The position numbers were made by a program, and so were the translations under genes. Under the pieces are notes generated by a model. That model had not been told where the DNA came from. It saw only the letters and a program-made list of their open reading frames with translations, and made no database searches. From Listeria cossartiae subsp. cossartiae (GTDB taxonomy: Bacteria > Bacillota > Bacilli > Lactobacillales > Listeriaceae), in contig NZ_JAASUI010000004.1 of NCBI RefSeq assembly GCF_014224155.1, positions 163,705-227,704 on the forward strand: DNA of 64,000 nt. Reading direction: 5' to 3'. Below, piece by piece: positions 25,069 through 34,809 of this stretch (the stretch's first letter is position 1; every line of letters starts with the position of its first letter).

Positions 25069-25117
25069 TAAAAAATAACTGGCAAAATCAACGAGTGATC
25101 CTACCAGTTATTTTTTA
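25069..25117 (-). terminator. Rho-independent terminator after fba
   Basis: AAAAAATAACTGG and CCAGTTATTTTTT flank a 22-nt loop, symmetric on both strands. It lies 20 bp after the fba stop. Confidence 0.85.
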
Positions 25118-25136
25118 TATCATCATAAAGTTTGTC

Positions 25137-25991
25137 TTACGCTTTACCGTTAGAACCAAACTCTTGAATTTTTTCTGAAACAGTTTTGATAATCGCGTCC
25201 ACACCAGGGCCGATTACTTTACGTGGATCATAAACTTTGTCATCAGTAGCTAATTTTTCGCGAACAGCTGCAGTCCAAACGATTTGGCATTCAGTGTTAA
25301 CGTTGATTTTGCTGTGACCTAGTTCAATTGCTTTTTTGATTTGGTGTTCAGGAATTCCAGAACCACCGTGAAGTACAAGTGGAGCACCTGTAAGTTCGGA
25401 GATTTCTTTCATTTCGTCAAAACCAAGAACAGGTTCGCCGTGGTAAGGACCGTGTACAGAACCTAATGCTGCAGCAAGTGCATCAATGTTAGCTTCTTTA
25501 ACTACACGTAAACATTCTTGTGGATCAGCATAGTTGATTCCACCAGTAACTCCGTCTTCGTCTCCACCAACAGTTCCAATTTCCGCTTCAACAGATACGC
25601 CTTTAGCGTGCGCGTAATCAACAACTTTTTTAGTCATTTCGATGTTTTCGTCGATTGGGTGGTGAGAGCCGTCGATCATTACAGAAGAAAATCCTGCATC
25701 GATAGCCGCTTTACAAGAATCAAAGCTTGAACCATGATCAAGGTGAATCGCAACAGGTACAGTGATTTTCAGGTCTTCTACAAGTCCTTCAGTCATTTTT
25801 ACAACTGTTTTGAATCCTCCCATGTATTTAGCAGCTCCTTCAGAAACTCCTAAAATAACTGGTGCTTTTTCTGCTTCTGCAGCTTTCAAAATAGCTTGAG
25901 TCCATTCAAGGTTGTTGATGTTGAATTGACCAACAGCATATTTTCCAGCTAATGCTTTTTTCAGCATGTCTGTCATGTTAACGATAGGCAT
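25137..25991 (-). CDS. fbaA: Fructose-1,6-bisphosphate aldolase, class II
   Basis: Zinc-dependent aldolase of glycolysis and gluconeogenesis. The 284 residues carry the zinc ligands and active-site segments: [11 protein letters not shown] near 83-93, [14 protein letters not shown] near 132, GSVHGPYHG near 177, and [16 protein letters not shown] near 207. Length and start (ATG at 25991, ggagg upstream) fit. It stands as a single gene with its own terminator. Confidence 0.97.
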   Translation of the reverse strand: MPIVNMTDMLKKALAGKYAVGQFNINNLEWTQAILKAAEAEKAPVILGVSEGAAKYMGGFKTVVKMTEGLVEDLKITVPVAIHLDHGSSFDSCKAAIDAGFSSVMIDGSHHPIDENIEMTKKVVDYAHAKGVSVEAEIGTVGGDEDGVTGGINYADPQECLRVVKEANIDALAAALGSVHGPYHGEPVLGFDEMKEISELTGAPLVLHGGSGIPEHQIKKAIELGHSKINVNTECQIVWTAAVREKLATDDKVYDPRKVIGPGVDAIIKTVSEKIQEFGSNGKA

Positions 25992-26159
25992 AATACAATT
26001 TCCTCCCTCAGGAATTTAGGAAAACCATTTTTGATTTCCCCTAAGATTTGAATTTCCGCCGTGAAAAATAGTGGCAGCTATTTTCCCCTAACAAACATAT
26101 AATAACAGATTTGTGATGAATTTACCATAAAAACTAGAAATTTTTCTGGTGTAAACGCT

Positions 26160-27080
26160 TTAGCCTCTAAGACGGTCTGAAATTCTTTTTTCATCAGCAA
26201 ATACTTCTAGTGCTTCTGGAATGACCTCTAATGTGTACGGGGCTTTTCCGCCATATACACCGTCATAACTAACATTTAAATCTGCCTCACTTTTGATTAC
26301 AACTTTATTGGTGCGCACATGAATTACATGCGGACTAGTTAAATGCGCGCCTTTTTTTATGGAAGCAAAAAGTTGAAATAATTTTTTGGGAGATACCTTT
26401 TTTAAAATTAAAAGTTCGAACATGCCGCTGTTTAATTCGGCTGGTGGGCAAAGCGTTTCCATCCCGCCAACTGAATTCGATTTATTGACGAAAAATAGCA
26501 GAATTTCGCCTTTGAAAACTTCATCATTGTAGGCAATTTCCACACTCACTGGTGATAATTTGGGGAGAACAGTGAGTCCGCTGAAAAGATAGGCTAATCT
26601 ACCCCATTTAGATTTCATCGATTCTTTTACGGCGTAAGTTATTTCCGTGATTTTTCCGCCTGCTGCATTATTAATGAAAAATTCGGTTTCATTAGCTTTA
26701 CCGATGTCTACGCGAATTGTTTCTTGTTTGGCGATAATTTGGAGTGCTTCGAGTGGATCTTTAGCAACATTTAATGCCCGTGCATAGTCATTCGTTGTGC
26801 CTACTGGTAAAATCCCTAGCTTCGGCCTTTTTTCGACTTGCATTAAACCATTAACGACTTCATTGACCGTTCCATCGCCGCCTGCCGCAATTACCACATC
26901 ATAACCTGATTCCGCCGCTTGTCGCGCAATTTTCGTCGTGCTCTTTGGCGCTTTAGTTGACGGGACTAAAGTTACTTCAAAGTCTGCTTCTGTTAAAATT
27001 TTCTCTGCGTCTGGAAGTAATTTTCGAAATTTATTTTTCCCTGCTGCCGGATTGTATACTATCATCGCTTTCTTCTGCAA
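26160..27080 (-). CDS. dgkB: Diacylglycerol/lipid kinase, DagK-like
   Basis: The 306-residue cytosolic lipid kinase of the DAGK catalytic family (YegS/DgkB) has the nucleotide loop AAGGDGTVNEVVNGL near 64-78 and GILPVGTTNDYAR near 92. The likely role is recycling diacylglycerol released during lipoteichoic acid synthesis to phosphatidic acid, as Bacillus DgkB does. That fits the nearby laf genes but is inferred from family. The start ATG at 27080 is preceded by agaggga. Confidence 0.85.
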   Translation of the reverse strand: MQKKAMIVYNPAAGKNKFRKLLPDAEKILTEADFEVTLVPSTKAPKSTTKIARQAAESGYDVVIAAGGDGTVNEVVNGLMQVEKRPKLGILPVGTTNDYARALNVAKDPLEALQIIAKQETIRVDIGKANETEFFINNAAGGKITEITYAVKESMKSKWGRLAYLFSGLTVLPKLSPVSVEIAYNDEVFKGEILLFFVNKSNSVGGMETLCPPAELNSGMFELLILKKVSPKKLFQLFASIKKGAHLTSPHVIHVRTNKVVIKSEADLNVSYDGVYGGKAPYTLEVIPEALEVFADEKRISDRLRG

Positions 27081-27305
27081 ATTGCCGCTCCCTCTTTCCT
27101 ATAGATATTGTTAGTTTCCTATTTTGGCTTCTTGATGTCAACTTGTTTGACCAGAAAAGAAAAATCCCTTTATTTAGAGTCTTTTTACCTATTACAAAAC
27201 ACATGCCTCTACTTCGTTAAAATTACATTTTGTGTACCATTTTGAAATTATATTACTTTTACATTAAAAAACATGTGCAATTAGGTTCATTGTTGCTTAT
27301 AGCCA

Positions 27306-27334
27306 TTGACTACGACTTCACGTATTGTCATAAT
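27306..27334 (+). promoter_or_regulatory. Candidate sigma-A promoter of ami
   Basis: TTGACT (27306-27311) and CATAAT (27329-27334) are separated by 17 bp, about 60 bp ahead of the ami start. The remainder of 27081-27305 holds no gene that I can support. Confidence 0.6.
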
Positions 27335-27393
27335 TAGTGTAGAATAATTTTATTTCTTATTGAAAGTAGTGCAGTTAGGAGAGGATTTAAACT

Positions 27394-29706
27394 TTGAAAA
27401 AATTAGTAAAATCGGCGGTTGTTTTTACAAGCCTTGCTTTTATTGGCGTGTCCGCTACCATGATTACAGAGAAAGCAAGTGCAGCTTCCACAGAAACAGT
27501 GCAAAATGTAGATGACCAATCTATCTATATTCCCCAAGGAGTTAGGGACGGGACTGCTACGGAAGAACATGACGGCTTTGAAGATGGAACTAATAGCGTA
27601 CTGAAGTCTGTACCTTTACTTCGCGCAACAGCAGGATATCCTGACGTTAATTCCTATATTAAATCAAATAAATTTTCAAGCGCATCCATTGAAAAACAAT
27701 TGCAAAGTCAATTTCCTAAGTTTAATTACCGTAATGGTTACGGGAAACCAGAAGGAATTGTCATCCACGAAACAGCAAATAATTCTTCTACTATCACAGG
27801 TGAAATTAGTTACATGAGTAGAAACTACAATAATGCCTTTGTTCATTCATTTGTAGATAAATCTCGTATTATCCAAATCCACCCTACCGAAAACGGTGTA
27901 TGGGGAGCCGGCCAATATGCCAATGCTCGCTTTATCCAAGTTGAATTAGTTCGTTCGAAAACATTTGACGAATTTGCTCGTTCTATTAATAACTACGCCT
28001 ATTACGCGGCTTACCTGCTAGATCAATATAATCTTCCAGTTGATAGTGCTCACAGTGATGGCAAAGGAACAGTTTGGTCGCATGATGCGGTTACACGTTA
28101 TCTTGGCGGTACAACGCATACGGACCCCGTTTCTTATTTCAACCAATGGGGCTATAACTTCAATAGTTTTGTGACGTTGATTAACGAAAAATATAACGCC
28201 ATTCAAGCAAGCAAAGTCTCTTACGACAAAATCGAATATGATAAAGGCGTAACTGCTTATGCTCGAGTAAAAACTGCACCTTACAATGCTGTTTGGACAA
28301 GACCTTACAAAACAGAAGGCGCAAAACTTGTGAATCCACTATCATCGTATGTTGGCAAAAACATGCGTATCTTGCGCGAAGCTAAAACGCCAATCACCAC
28401 TTGGTACCAATTTAGCATCGACGGCAAGACAATTGGTTGGGTCGACACACGCGCACTTGATACATTCTACAAACAAAGCATGGAAACACCTGCCAATTTA
28501 ACGCGTTATGTTGTGGCAAATAAAGCGAACGAAGCTTACTACAAAGTTCCTGTCGTGGATGCCGATGTTAAATGGGGCACTTTATCCACTTATAAAAACG
28601 AAAAATTAACCGTTGATAAACAAGCAACTGTTGAGGGACAACTTTGGTATCGCGTGAGCGCAGGATCTACTTTTATTGGCTGGACGAAAGCTGCGAACTT
28701 AACAGCAACTTCTCCTTTCGATAAAATTGAATACGATAAAGGCGTAACTGCTTATGCCCGAGTGAAAACAGCTCCAGGTAATGCCGTTTGGACGAAACCT
28801 TACAAAACAGAAGGTGCTAATTTAGTTAATCAGCTGTCTGTCTATGCTGGTAAAAACATGCGTATCTTGCGCGAAGCTAAAACACCAATCACCACTTGGT
28901 ACCAATTTAGTATTGATGGCAAAACGATTGGTTGGGTTGACACACGTGCACTTGATACATTCTACAAACAAAGCATGGAAACACCGACTAATTTAACCCG
29001 TTACGTTGTGGCAAACAAAACGAACGAAGCTTACTACAAAGTTCCTGTCGTGGATGCCGATGTTAGATGGGGCACTTTAGCAACGTACAAAAACGAAAAA
29101 TTAACCGTCGATAGCCAAGCAACCGTTGAAGGAGAACTTTGGTATCGCGTACGAACAAGTACTACTTTTATCGGCTGGACAAAAGCTTCCAACTTAACAG
29201 CTACGTCACCATTTGATCCAATCGAATATGATAAAGGCGTAACCGCTTATGCACGAGTAAAAACTGCGCCGGGTAATGCCGTTTGGACAAAACCATATAA
29301 AACAGAAGGCGCTAATTTAGTTAATCAGCTTTCTGTCTATGCTGGTAAAAACATGCGTATCTTGCGCGAAGCTAAAACACCAATCACGACTTGGTATCAA
29401 TTTAGTATTGATGGTAAAGTAATTGGTTGGGTTGACACGCGTCCACTCGATACATTCTACAAACAAAGCATGGAAACACCGACTAATTTAACTCGTTACG
29501 TTATCCCAAGCAAAACTGGCGAAGCGTACTATAAGGTTCCAGTTGTGGATGCCGATGTTAGATGGGGCACTTTAGCAACATACAAAAACGAAAAATTAAC
29601 TGTCGATAGCCAAGCAACCGTCGAAGGACAGCTTTGGTATCGCATAAGAACAAGCACTACATTTATCGGTTGGACAAAAGCTTCTAACCTTAGTGCTACT
29701 AAATAA
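27394..29706 (+). CDS. ami: Autolysin/adhesin Ami, N-acetylmuramoyl-L-alanine amidase with six GW modules
   Basis: Surface autolysin that cleaves the MurNAc-L-Ala bond and helps adhesion. The TTG start at 27394 has ggagagg upstream. The 770 residues begin with a signal peptide (about 1-30, ending ASA-AS). A type 2 amidase domain follows (about 110-265; IVIHETANNS, SAHSDGKGTVWSH and THTDPVSYF carry the zinc-site residues). Then come three tandem 165-residue units (280-444, 445-609, 610-770), each two GW modules, which bind lipoteichoic acid. The unit period is exactly 495 bp in the DNA. I recall eight modules in serotype 1/2a strains, so this resembles the shorter 4b form. It is on the opposite strand to its neighbours. 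Confidence 0.95.
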   Translation: MKKLVKSAVVFTSLAFIGVSATMITEKASAASTETVQNVDDQSIYIPQGVRDGTATEEHDGFEDGTNSVLKSVPLLRATAGYPDVNSYIKSNKFSSASIEKQLQSQFPKFNYRNGYGKPEGIVIHETANNSSTITGEISYMSRNYNNAFVHSFVDKSRIIQIHPTENGVWGAGQYANARFIQVELVRSKTFDEFARSINNYAYYAAYLLDQYNLPVDSAHSDGKGTVWSHDAVTRYLGGTTHTDPVSYFNQWGYNFNSFVTLINEKYNAIQASKVSYDKIEYDKGVTAYARVKTAPYNAVWTRPYKTEGAKLVNPLSSYVGKNMRILREAKTPITTWYQFSIDGKTIGWVDTRALDTFYKQSMETPANLTRYVVANKANEAYYKVPVVDADVKWGTLSTYKNEKLTVDKQATVEGQLWYRVSAGSTFIGWTKAANLTATSPFDKIEYDKGVTAYARVKTAPGNAVWTKPYKTEGANLVNQLSVYAGKNMRILREAKTPITTWYQFSIDGKTIGWVDTRALDTFYKQSMETPTNLTRYVVANKTNEAYYKVPVVDADVRWGTLATYKNEKLTVDSQATVEGELWYRVRTSTTFIGWTKASNLTATSPFDPIEYDKGVTAYARVKTAPGNAVWTKPYKTEGANLVNQLSVYAGKNMRILREAKTPITTWYQFSIDGKVIGWVDTRPLDTFYKQSMETPTNLTRYVIPSKTGEAYYKVPVVDADVRWGTLATYKNEKLTVDSQATVEGQLWYRIRTSTTFIGWTKASNLSATK
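28231..29706 (+). repeat. Three tandem 495-bp repeats encoding GW module pairs
   Basis: Units begin at 28231, 28726 and 29221 with atcgaatatg-like sequence and stay in frame. Units two and three are more alike than either is to unit one at several variable positions (for example TAPGNAVWTKPYKTEGANLVNQ in both against TAPYNAVWTRPYKTEGAKLVNP), which suggests recent duplication or homogenisation. Confidence 0.95.
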
Positions 29707-29707
29707 C

Positions 29708-29742
29708 AAAAACTCCCAGCCACACTCGGCTGGGAGTTTTTT
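29708..29742. terminator. Bidirectional terminator between ami and pyrG
   Basis: AAAACTCCCAGCC and GGCTGGGAGTTTT form a strong stem with A/T tracts on both sides, serving the convergent ami and pyrG. Confidence 0.9.
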
Positions 29743-29748
29743 ATCGTC

Positions 29749-31347
29749 TTATTTATTGTTAAGTGCTGCGCCAACAAAATCTTTGAACAAGCTTTGTGGA
29801 CGGTTTGGACGAGAAATGAATTCTGGGTGATATTGACAAGCGACGAACCAAGGGTGATCAACTAGTTCAACTACTTCAACTAGGCGACCATCTGGGCTTG
29901 TTGCAGAAACAATCATGCCAGCTTCTTCCATTTGCTCTCTATATTCGTTATTGAACTCATAACGATGACGGTGACGCTCTTCTACAAGTGTTTTACCATA
30001 TGCAGCCTCTGTTTTTGTTCCTTGCTTAATACGCGCTGGATAAAGGCCTAGACGAAGCGTTCCACCCATGTTTTCGATATTTTTTTGTTCTGGTAATAAA
30101 TCAATGATGTTGTGATTTGTTTCTGGTTCGATTTCTGCGGAATGTGCTCCTTCAAGCCCAAGAACATTACGAGCAAATTCAACCGTTGCCAGTTGCATAC
30201 CTAAACAAATACCGAAATAAGGTACTTTATTTACACGAGCGTACTCAATAGCAGCAATTTTACCTTCAATGGCACGATCCCCGAAACCACCAGGAACTAA
30301 GATACCATCAATGTCTTTCATGATTTCAGCAACATTTTCTTTTGTTACTTTCTCGGAATCAATCCAGTCGATTTCGATTTCAGCATCATGATCATATCCA
30401 GCATGACGAAGTGCTTCTGCTACAGAAAGGTAAGCATCTTGCAAGGAAACATATTTACCAACTAAACCAATACGAACTTTTTTGGAAAGGTTTTTCACGC
30501 GGTGTACTAAGTTTTTCCAATCAGTCATTTCCGCTTGTGGTGCTTCTAATTGCAAGTGTTCTAGGACGATGTCATCCATTTTTTGTTTTTGTAAAGAAAG
30601 TGGTACGTTATAAAGTGTTTCTTCATCGCGAGATTCAATAACCTCAGATGCTTTAATATCACAAAATAGCGCAATCTTATCTTTCATTTCTTGTGAAACT
30701 GGTTGCTCTGTACGAACAACGATAATGTTTGGTTGAATTCCTAGGCTGCGAAGTTCTTTTACACTATGTTGTGTTGGTTTTGTTTTCATTTCGCCAGCTG
30801 CTTTGATGTAAGGAATTAACGTTGTGTGGATATAAAGTACGTTTTCCGCACCAACATCACTTTTAATTTGGCGAATTGCTTCTAAGAATGGTAAAGATTC
30901 GATATCCCCAACCGTTCCACCAATTTCAGTGATAATAATGTCTGAATTGGTCATGCGAGCTGCACGGAAAACACGATCTTTTAATTCGTTTGTAATGTGT
31001 GGAATAACTTGCACAGTTCCACCTAAGTAATCCCCGCGACGTTCTTTTTTAATAACTTCTGAGTAAACTTTACCAGTTGTCACGTTGCTGTATTTATTTA
31101 AGTTAATATCGATAAAACGTTCGTAATGGCCAAGGTCTAAGTCTGTTTCTGCGCCGTCATCCGTCACATAAACTTCCCCGTGTTGGTATGGACTCATAGT
31201 TCCTGGATCCACGTTGATGTATGGATCAAATTTTTGAATGGTCACACTAAGTCCACGATTTTTCAGCAAACGTCCTAGTGATGCTGCTGTGATTCCTTTT
31301 CCGATTGACGAAACTACGCCACCTGTAACGAAAATATACTTTGTCAT
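29749..31347 (-). CDS. pyrG: CTP synthase
   Basis: Converts UTP to CTP using glutamine and ATP. The 532 residues have an N-terminal synthetase domain starting [21 protein letters not shown] and containing [16 protein letters not shown]. The C-terminal class I glutamine amidotransferase domain has the nucleophile in [12 protein letters not shown] (near residue 380) and the catalytic His-Glu in QYHPEF. The 225-nt leader contains a slippage-type promoter and an attenuator (separate entries), pointing to regulation by CTP level. Confidence 0.97.
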   Translation of the reverse strand: MTKYIFVTGGVVSSIGKGITAASLGRLLKNRGLSVTIQKFDPYINVDPGTMSPYQHGEVYVTDDGAETDLDLGHYERFIDINLNKYSNVTTGKVYSEVIKKERRGDYLGGTVQVIPHITNELKDRVFRAARMTNSDIIITEIGGTVGDIESLPFLEAIRQIKSDVGAENVLYIHTTLIPYIKAAGEMKTKPTQHSVKELRSLGIQPNIIVVRTEQPVSQEMKDKIALFCDIKASEVIESRDEETLYNVPLSLQKQKMDDIVLEHLQLEAPQAEMTDWKNLVHRVKNLSKKVRIGLVGKYVSLQDAYLSVAEALRHAGYDHDAEIEIDWIDSEKVTKENVAEIMKDIDGILVPGGFGDRAIEGKIAAIEYARVNKVPYFGICLGMQLATVEFARNVLGLEGAHSAEIEPETNHNIIDLLPEQKNIENMGGTLRLGLYPARIKQGTKTEAAYGKTLVEERHRHRYEFNNEYREQMEEAGMIVSATSPDGRLVEVVELVDHPWFVACQYHPEFISRPNRPQSLFKDFVGAALNNK

Positions 31348-31494
31348 GTTAAAAAAATCTACTCCTTCCTGAAATGAAAAACTTGCAGGGTTCTGACGAT
31401 TTTCCTGCTGGGGTGGGAAATTGCCAGATAAAACAATATTGTGATTATCTTTCTAACGTATCCATCACAATTTCAAGTATTTTGTAAACCAAAA

Positions 31495-31535
31495 TAAAAA
31501 ACACTCCGCCTACTTCATAAAAGTAAGGGAGCGTC
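31495..31535 (-). terminator. pyrG leader attenuator hairpin
   Basis: On the minus strand, an ACGCTCCCTTACTTT 5' arm pairs imperfectly with AAGTAGGCGGAGTGT and is followed by six T. The pyrimidine-rich 5' arm (CTCCCTTACTTT) is what a slipped poly(G) 5' end could pair with to prevent termination, as described for Bacillus pyrG. Confidence 0.8.
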
Positions 31536-31566
31536 GATTCTCATAAATATCCGTCCCTATAAAAGG

Positions 31567-31608
31567 GAGCCCAAATAAAATACTACTAATGATAGCGATA
31601 GAAGTCAA
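31567..31608 (-). promoter_or_regulatory. pyrG promoter with GGGCTC start (CTP-sensing by reiterative G addition)
   Basis: On the minus strand, TTGACT (31603-31608), a 17-bp spacer and TAGTAT (31580-31585) are followed 7 nt later by GGGCTC (31567-31572). The Bacillus pyrG transcript also starts GGGC, and low CTP causes extra G residues to be added. The attenuator lies about 40 nt downstream. Confidence 0.8.
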
Positions 31609-31650
31609 GTCTTTATTTTATGAAACCGCCATCAATCCATTAAGTACGCT

Positions 31651-31702
31651 AAAAAAAATCAGACAGACACTTTTCCACAAAATGGAGGTGCCTATCTGAT
31701 TA
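31651..31702 (-). terminator. Rho-independent terminator after rpoE
   Basis: On the minus strand, AATCAGATAGGCAC pairs with GTGTCTGTCTGATT (mostly complementary) and is followed by eight T. It lies 11 bp after the rpoE stop, just upstream of the pyrG promoter. Confidence 0.85.
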
Positions 31703-31713
31703 ACAGTTAGTTA

Positions 31714-32259
31714 TTATTTATCTTCTGGGTCTTCTGTATAATCGCCATCAGAATAATCATCTTCTACAGTAGCTAAATCGCCTTCGATTCCGTCTGGTAA
31801 GTGATCATCGTCATCTTCCTCTTCGTCAAGTAAAACGTCAGCAAGAGAGATTTCTTCTTCACCAAGCTCTTCCACGATTTCTTCATCATCGTAGTCCACG
31901 TCATCATCCAAGATTTCTTCATCTTCGTCGTCATCATCGTCTGATTTACGTTTTTTCTTAGGAGTCGTTTGTGTTTGAACTTCTTCATCAATTGCATCCA
32001 TTGGATACCATGCACGAAGTCCCCACGTGTTGTTTCCTAATGAAATAAAGTTACCATCAATATTCATATCTGTATAAAATTGAACAAGACGCTCCCTTAT
32101 TTCTGCATCTTTCAAACCTAGGAACGCTTGAATCTCTTTCACTAATTCAGGGAAAAGAATAGTTTCTTTTCGTTGTTCCAAAATAAAATGTGCAACATCA
32201 ATTAAAGATAGTTCACTACGTTCTTCTTGCGTTAAGTTCTTTAAATCCAAAACTGGCAC
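31714..32259 (-). CDS. rpoE: DNA-directed RNA polymerase delta subunit
   Basis: Gram-positive-specific RNA polymerase subunit that raises specificity and recycling. The 181 residues have a folded N-terminal HARE-HTH-like domain (about 1-92) and a very acidic, Asp/Glu-rich disordered tail from about 110, typical of delta. A short basic patch, KKKRKS, lies between them. The start ATG at 32259 is preceded by a gaaaggg site. The pyrG-rpoE-argS order matches Bacillus. Confidence 0.95.
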   Translation of the reverse strand: MPVLDLKNLTQEERSELSLIDVAHFILEQRKETILFPELVKEIQAFLGLKDAEIRERLVQFYTDMNIDGNFISLGNNTWGLRAWYPMDAIDEEVQTQTTPKKKRKSDDDDDEDEEILDDDVDYDDEEIVEELGEEEISLADVLLDEEEDDDDHLPDGIEGDLATVEDDYSDGDYTEDPEDK

Positions 32260-32370
32260 GCCCTTTCTATCGTAATTCCAATTTATTTAGCTGTTATTTT
32301 TTCGTTCAGCCCAACTTCACTATTTTACATGTTATTTCTGGCAAGTACAACCTAAATTTTCTTAATTACA

Positions 32371-32523
32371 TCAATTCTTCTTGACTATTTTATATCCGAT
32401 GTAAAAGAAAAGGATGGCCATTAAAAGAATTGGGATCGATCCAAGTTGAAAGTCGTAGAGAATATAGATTGCGACGCACAGAAACACGAAAAGCAGCGCC
32501 AAAATTATTAATCGCTTCATCAT
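32371..32523 (-). CDS. Small membrane protein, 50 residues, function unknown
   Basis: An ATG at 32523 (MMKRLIILALLF...) preceded by ggggagag opens a 50-codon frame. It encodes two predicted membrane helices (about 4-24 and 29-45) joined by YDFQLGS and ending in the basic YKIVKKN. The second ATG at 32520 is equally likely as the start. It sits between argS and rpoE in the same direction, with about 110 bp before rpoE. I do not recognise a family; the topology suggests a small inner-membrane protein. Confidence 0.65.
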   Translation of the reverse strand: MMKRLIILALLFVFLCVAIYILYDFQLGSIPILLMAILFFYIGYKIVKKN

Positions 32524-32615
32524 ATGCTCTCCCCGTTTTTTCAATTACCTATGTTTCTATTAACTTTAGTACATTTTGGTTATGACGTCAACGAGTAACC
32601 TATAAATTTAGGATA

Positions 32616-34286
32616 TCACATTTTTTCTGGTGCTGATACACCAAGCAGCGTCAAACCATTTCTAAGAGTAATTTGTGCTGTCTTAATAAGCGCTAGTCTT
32701 GCTTTCGTTACTTCTAAATTATCCATATCAAGTACTTTATTGCTATTGTAGAAACGGTGGAATGCAGTCGCTAAATCATTTAAGTAACGAACGATACGAT
32801 GTGGCGCTCTTTTGGCAGCAGCCTCCGCAACAACATCCGCGAACTCACCTAATACTTTTAATAAATCATATTCTGCTTCGGTTTGTAACAAGCTCATGTC
32901 CGCATCTTTAGTAACTTCTAAACCTTGTTCTTTACCAGAACGTAAAATGCTAGAAATTCTGGCGTGCGCATATTGTACATAATAAACTGGATTATCATTT
33001 GACGTCGATTTTGCTAAGCTCATATCGAAGTTCATGTGTGTATCAGAGCTACGCATTGCGAAGAAATATCTTGTCGCATCAAGGCCAACTTCTTCAATTA
33101 AGTCGCGCATCGTAACTGATTTACCAGTACGTTTACTCATTTTAACTTGAACGCCGTCTTCGAATAAGTGAACTAGTTGAATGATTTCTACTTCTAGTTG
33201 ATTTGGCGAGTAACCAAGTGCTTCAATTGCCGCACGCATCCGCGGAATATAACCATGGTGATCTGCTCCCCAAATATCAATTAACACATCAAAGCCACGC
33301 TCTAATTTGTTTAAATGATAAGCGATATCTGGTAAGAAATAAGTGTAGCTACCGTCCGTTTTGATTAAAACGCGGTCTTTATCATCTTCAAAATCTGTTG
33401 TTCTCAACCAAGTCGCGCCATCTTGCTCATAAATATAGCCATTTTCGCGCAAACGTTCTAACGCTGGCAACACTTTATTTTCTTCGTATAGAGATGTTTC
33501 TGAAAACCACTCATCAAAAGAAACACGGAATTCTTCTAAGTCCGCACGTAATTTCCCAGTTTCAAATGCTAGTGCATCAACACGGAAAACGGAACGACGC
33601 TCTTCTTCACTCGCATTCACATATTTATCGCCATATTTAGCAGCTAAATCTTTCCCAAGGGAGATAATATCAGCACCGCGGTAGCCATCTTCTGGGAATT
33701 CAGATTCTAGGCCTAGCGCTTCAAAATAACGCGCTTCTGCTGAAAGAACTAAATTATTGATTTGATTTCCGGCATCGTTAATATAATATTCTCTTGAAAC
33801 ATCAAATCCGGCCATGTTCATGATGTTAGCAAGTGAGTCTCCGATTGCAGCGCCACGTGCATGCCCTAAATGCAAGTCGCCAGTTGGGTTTGCGGAAACA
33901 AATTCAATTTGGAATTTTTCTCCTTTACCAAAATCAGACTCTCCGTATTTTTTATCTTCGGTTAAAATAACTGGAACTAAATCGGTTAAATAAGCATTAT
34001 CTAAGTAGAAGTTAATAAAACCAGGCCCAGCAATTTCTACTTCTTTAATTAATTTGTTATCTTTTTTAAGTTCTGGAACGATACTTTCGGCAATTTGACG
34101 CGGGGCTTTCTTAGCTACTCTAGCAAGCTGCATCGCAATATTAGTCGAATAATCTCCATGCTTTTTATCTTTTGGTACTTCGAGTAAAATTTCTGGTACT
34201 TCTGCTTCTTCTAAACCAACCGCTTGAACAACTGCTTGTTTGATATGTTCAATTAGTTTGATTTGGTTCTCTTGCATGACATTCAT
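32616..34286 (-). CDS. argS: Arginyl-tRNA synthetase
   Basis: Class I synthetase charging tRNA-Arg. The 556 residues show the HIGH-type motif in [19 protein letters not shown] near 130-148, the KMSKS-equivalent [16 protein letters not shown] near 370, and a C-terminal DALR anticodon-binding domain. The start follows the DUF1934 gene with a 4-bp overlap. Length is normal for Firmicutes. Confidence 0.97.
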   Translation of the reverse strand: MNVMQENQIKLIEHIKQAVVQAVGLEEAEVPEILLEVPKDKKHGDYSTNIAMQLARVAKKAPRQIAESIVPELKKDNKLIKEVEIAGPGFINFYLDNAYLTDLVPVILTEDKKYGESDFGKGEKFQIEFVSANPTGDLHLGHARGAAIGDSLANIMNMAGFDVSREYYINDAGNQINNLVLSAEARYFEALGLESEFPEDGYRGADIISLGKDLAAKYGDKYVNASEEERRSVFRVDALAFETGKLRADLEEFRVSFDEWFSETSLYEENKVLPALERLRENGYIYEQDGATWLRTTDFEDDKDRVLIKTDGSYTYFLPDIAYHLNKLERGFDVLIDIWGADHHGYIPRMRAAIEALGYSPNQLEVEIIQLVHLFEDGVQVKMSKRTGKSVTMRDLIEEVGLDATRYFFAMRSSDTHMNFDMSLAKSTSNDNPVYYVQYAHARISSILRSGKEQGLEVTKDADMSLLQTEAEYDLLKVLGEFADVVAEAAAKRAPHRIVRYLNDLATAFHRFYNSNKVLDMDNLEVTKARLALIKTAQITLRNGLTLLGVSAPEKM

Positions 34287-34732
34287 TCTGCGTCCTCCTC
34301 TATTTTCATTAAAACAGTATATGAGCCAATGTATTCGCCGTGACTTAGCAAATCATATTGAAATGCGACTTCACTCAGCACATCCGGCTTATTTTCATAT
34401 AGTTCTTCCATTGAAACTAATTCTGATTCTAATTGTAATTTCCCTGCTCCTGAATCAACAGACGCAGTACTTCTCCGATTATCTCGAAAAAAGTGCATTC
34501 TCATATTTACGGCACCACTTCTCATTAAAAGCAGTTCGTTGTCAGCAATTTTAAGAACCGTACGAATTGTTCCAGCTAATTGTTTTTCCTCATAATGCAG
34601 ATACCGATTACCTTTATCGCGGTAAAAAACACCCGAAACAGACATATCGGATTTTTCTTCTGCATCCATCTGACGGATGACATTGGTGATATGAATAGTT
34701 ACTTTTTTTCGTTCCATTTGATTGGCTGTCAT
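34283..34732 (-). CDS. DUF1934 family protein (YwiB-like)
   Basis: The 149-residue protein of the DUF1934 family is a lipocalin-like beta-barrel of unknown function, usually encoded just ahead of argS. Features include [32 protein letters not shown] and a C-terminal [19 protein letters not shown]. The start ATG at 34732 has a gggg site rather far upstream (about 12 nt); an ATG 15 nt downstream has none. The 4-bp overlap with argS suggests coupled translation. Confidence 0.8.
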   Translation of the reverse strand: MTANQMERKKVTIHITNVIRQMDAEEKSDMSVSGVFYRDKGNRYLHYEEKQLAGTIRTVLKIADNELLLMRSGAVNMRMHFFRDNRRSTASVDSGAGKLQLESELVSMEELYENKPDVLSEVAFQYDLLSHGEYIGSYTVLMKIEEDAE

Positions 34733-34809
34733 ATCGCTTATTTACCCCTTTCCGGTCAGAAGAATAGACGCATTATATTATAGTGAAAAATAGCATGAAA
34801 AGCAACAGG

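Noticed and set aside
26150..26163. cre-like TGTAAACGCTTTAG at the end of the diacylglycerol kinase gene
   Set aside because: Overlaps the stop codon of that gene and lies about 160 bp from fba with two mismatches; no promoter beside it.
27394..29706. Regular repeats in ami considered as a CRISPR array or tandem non-coding repeat
   Set aside because: The 495-bp period is in frame and encodes GW modules throughout; units are far too long for CRISPR.
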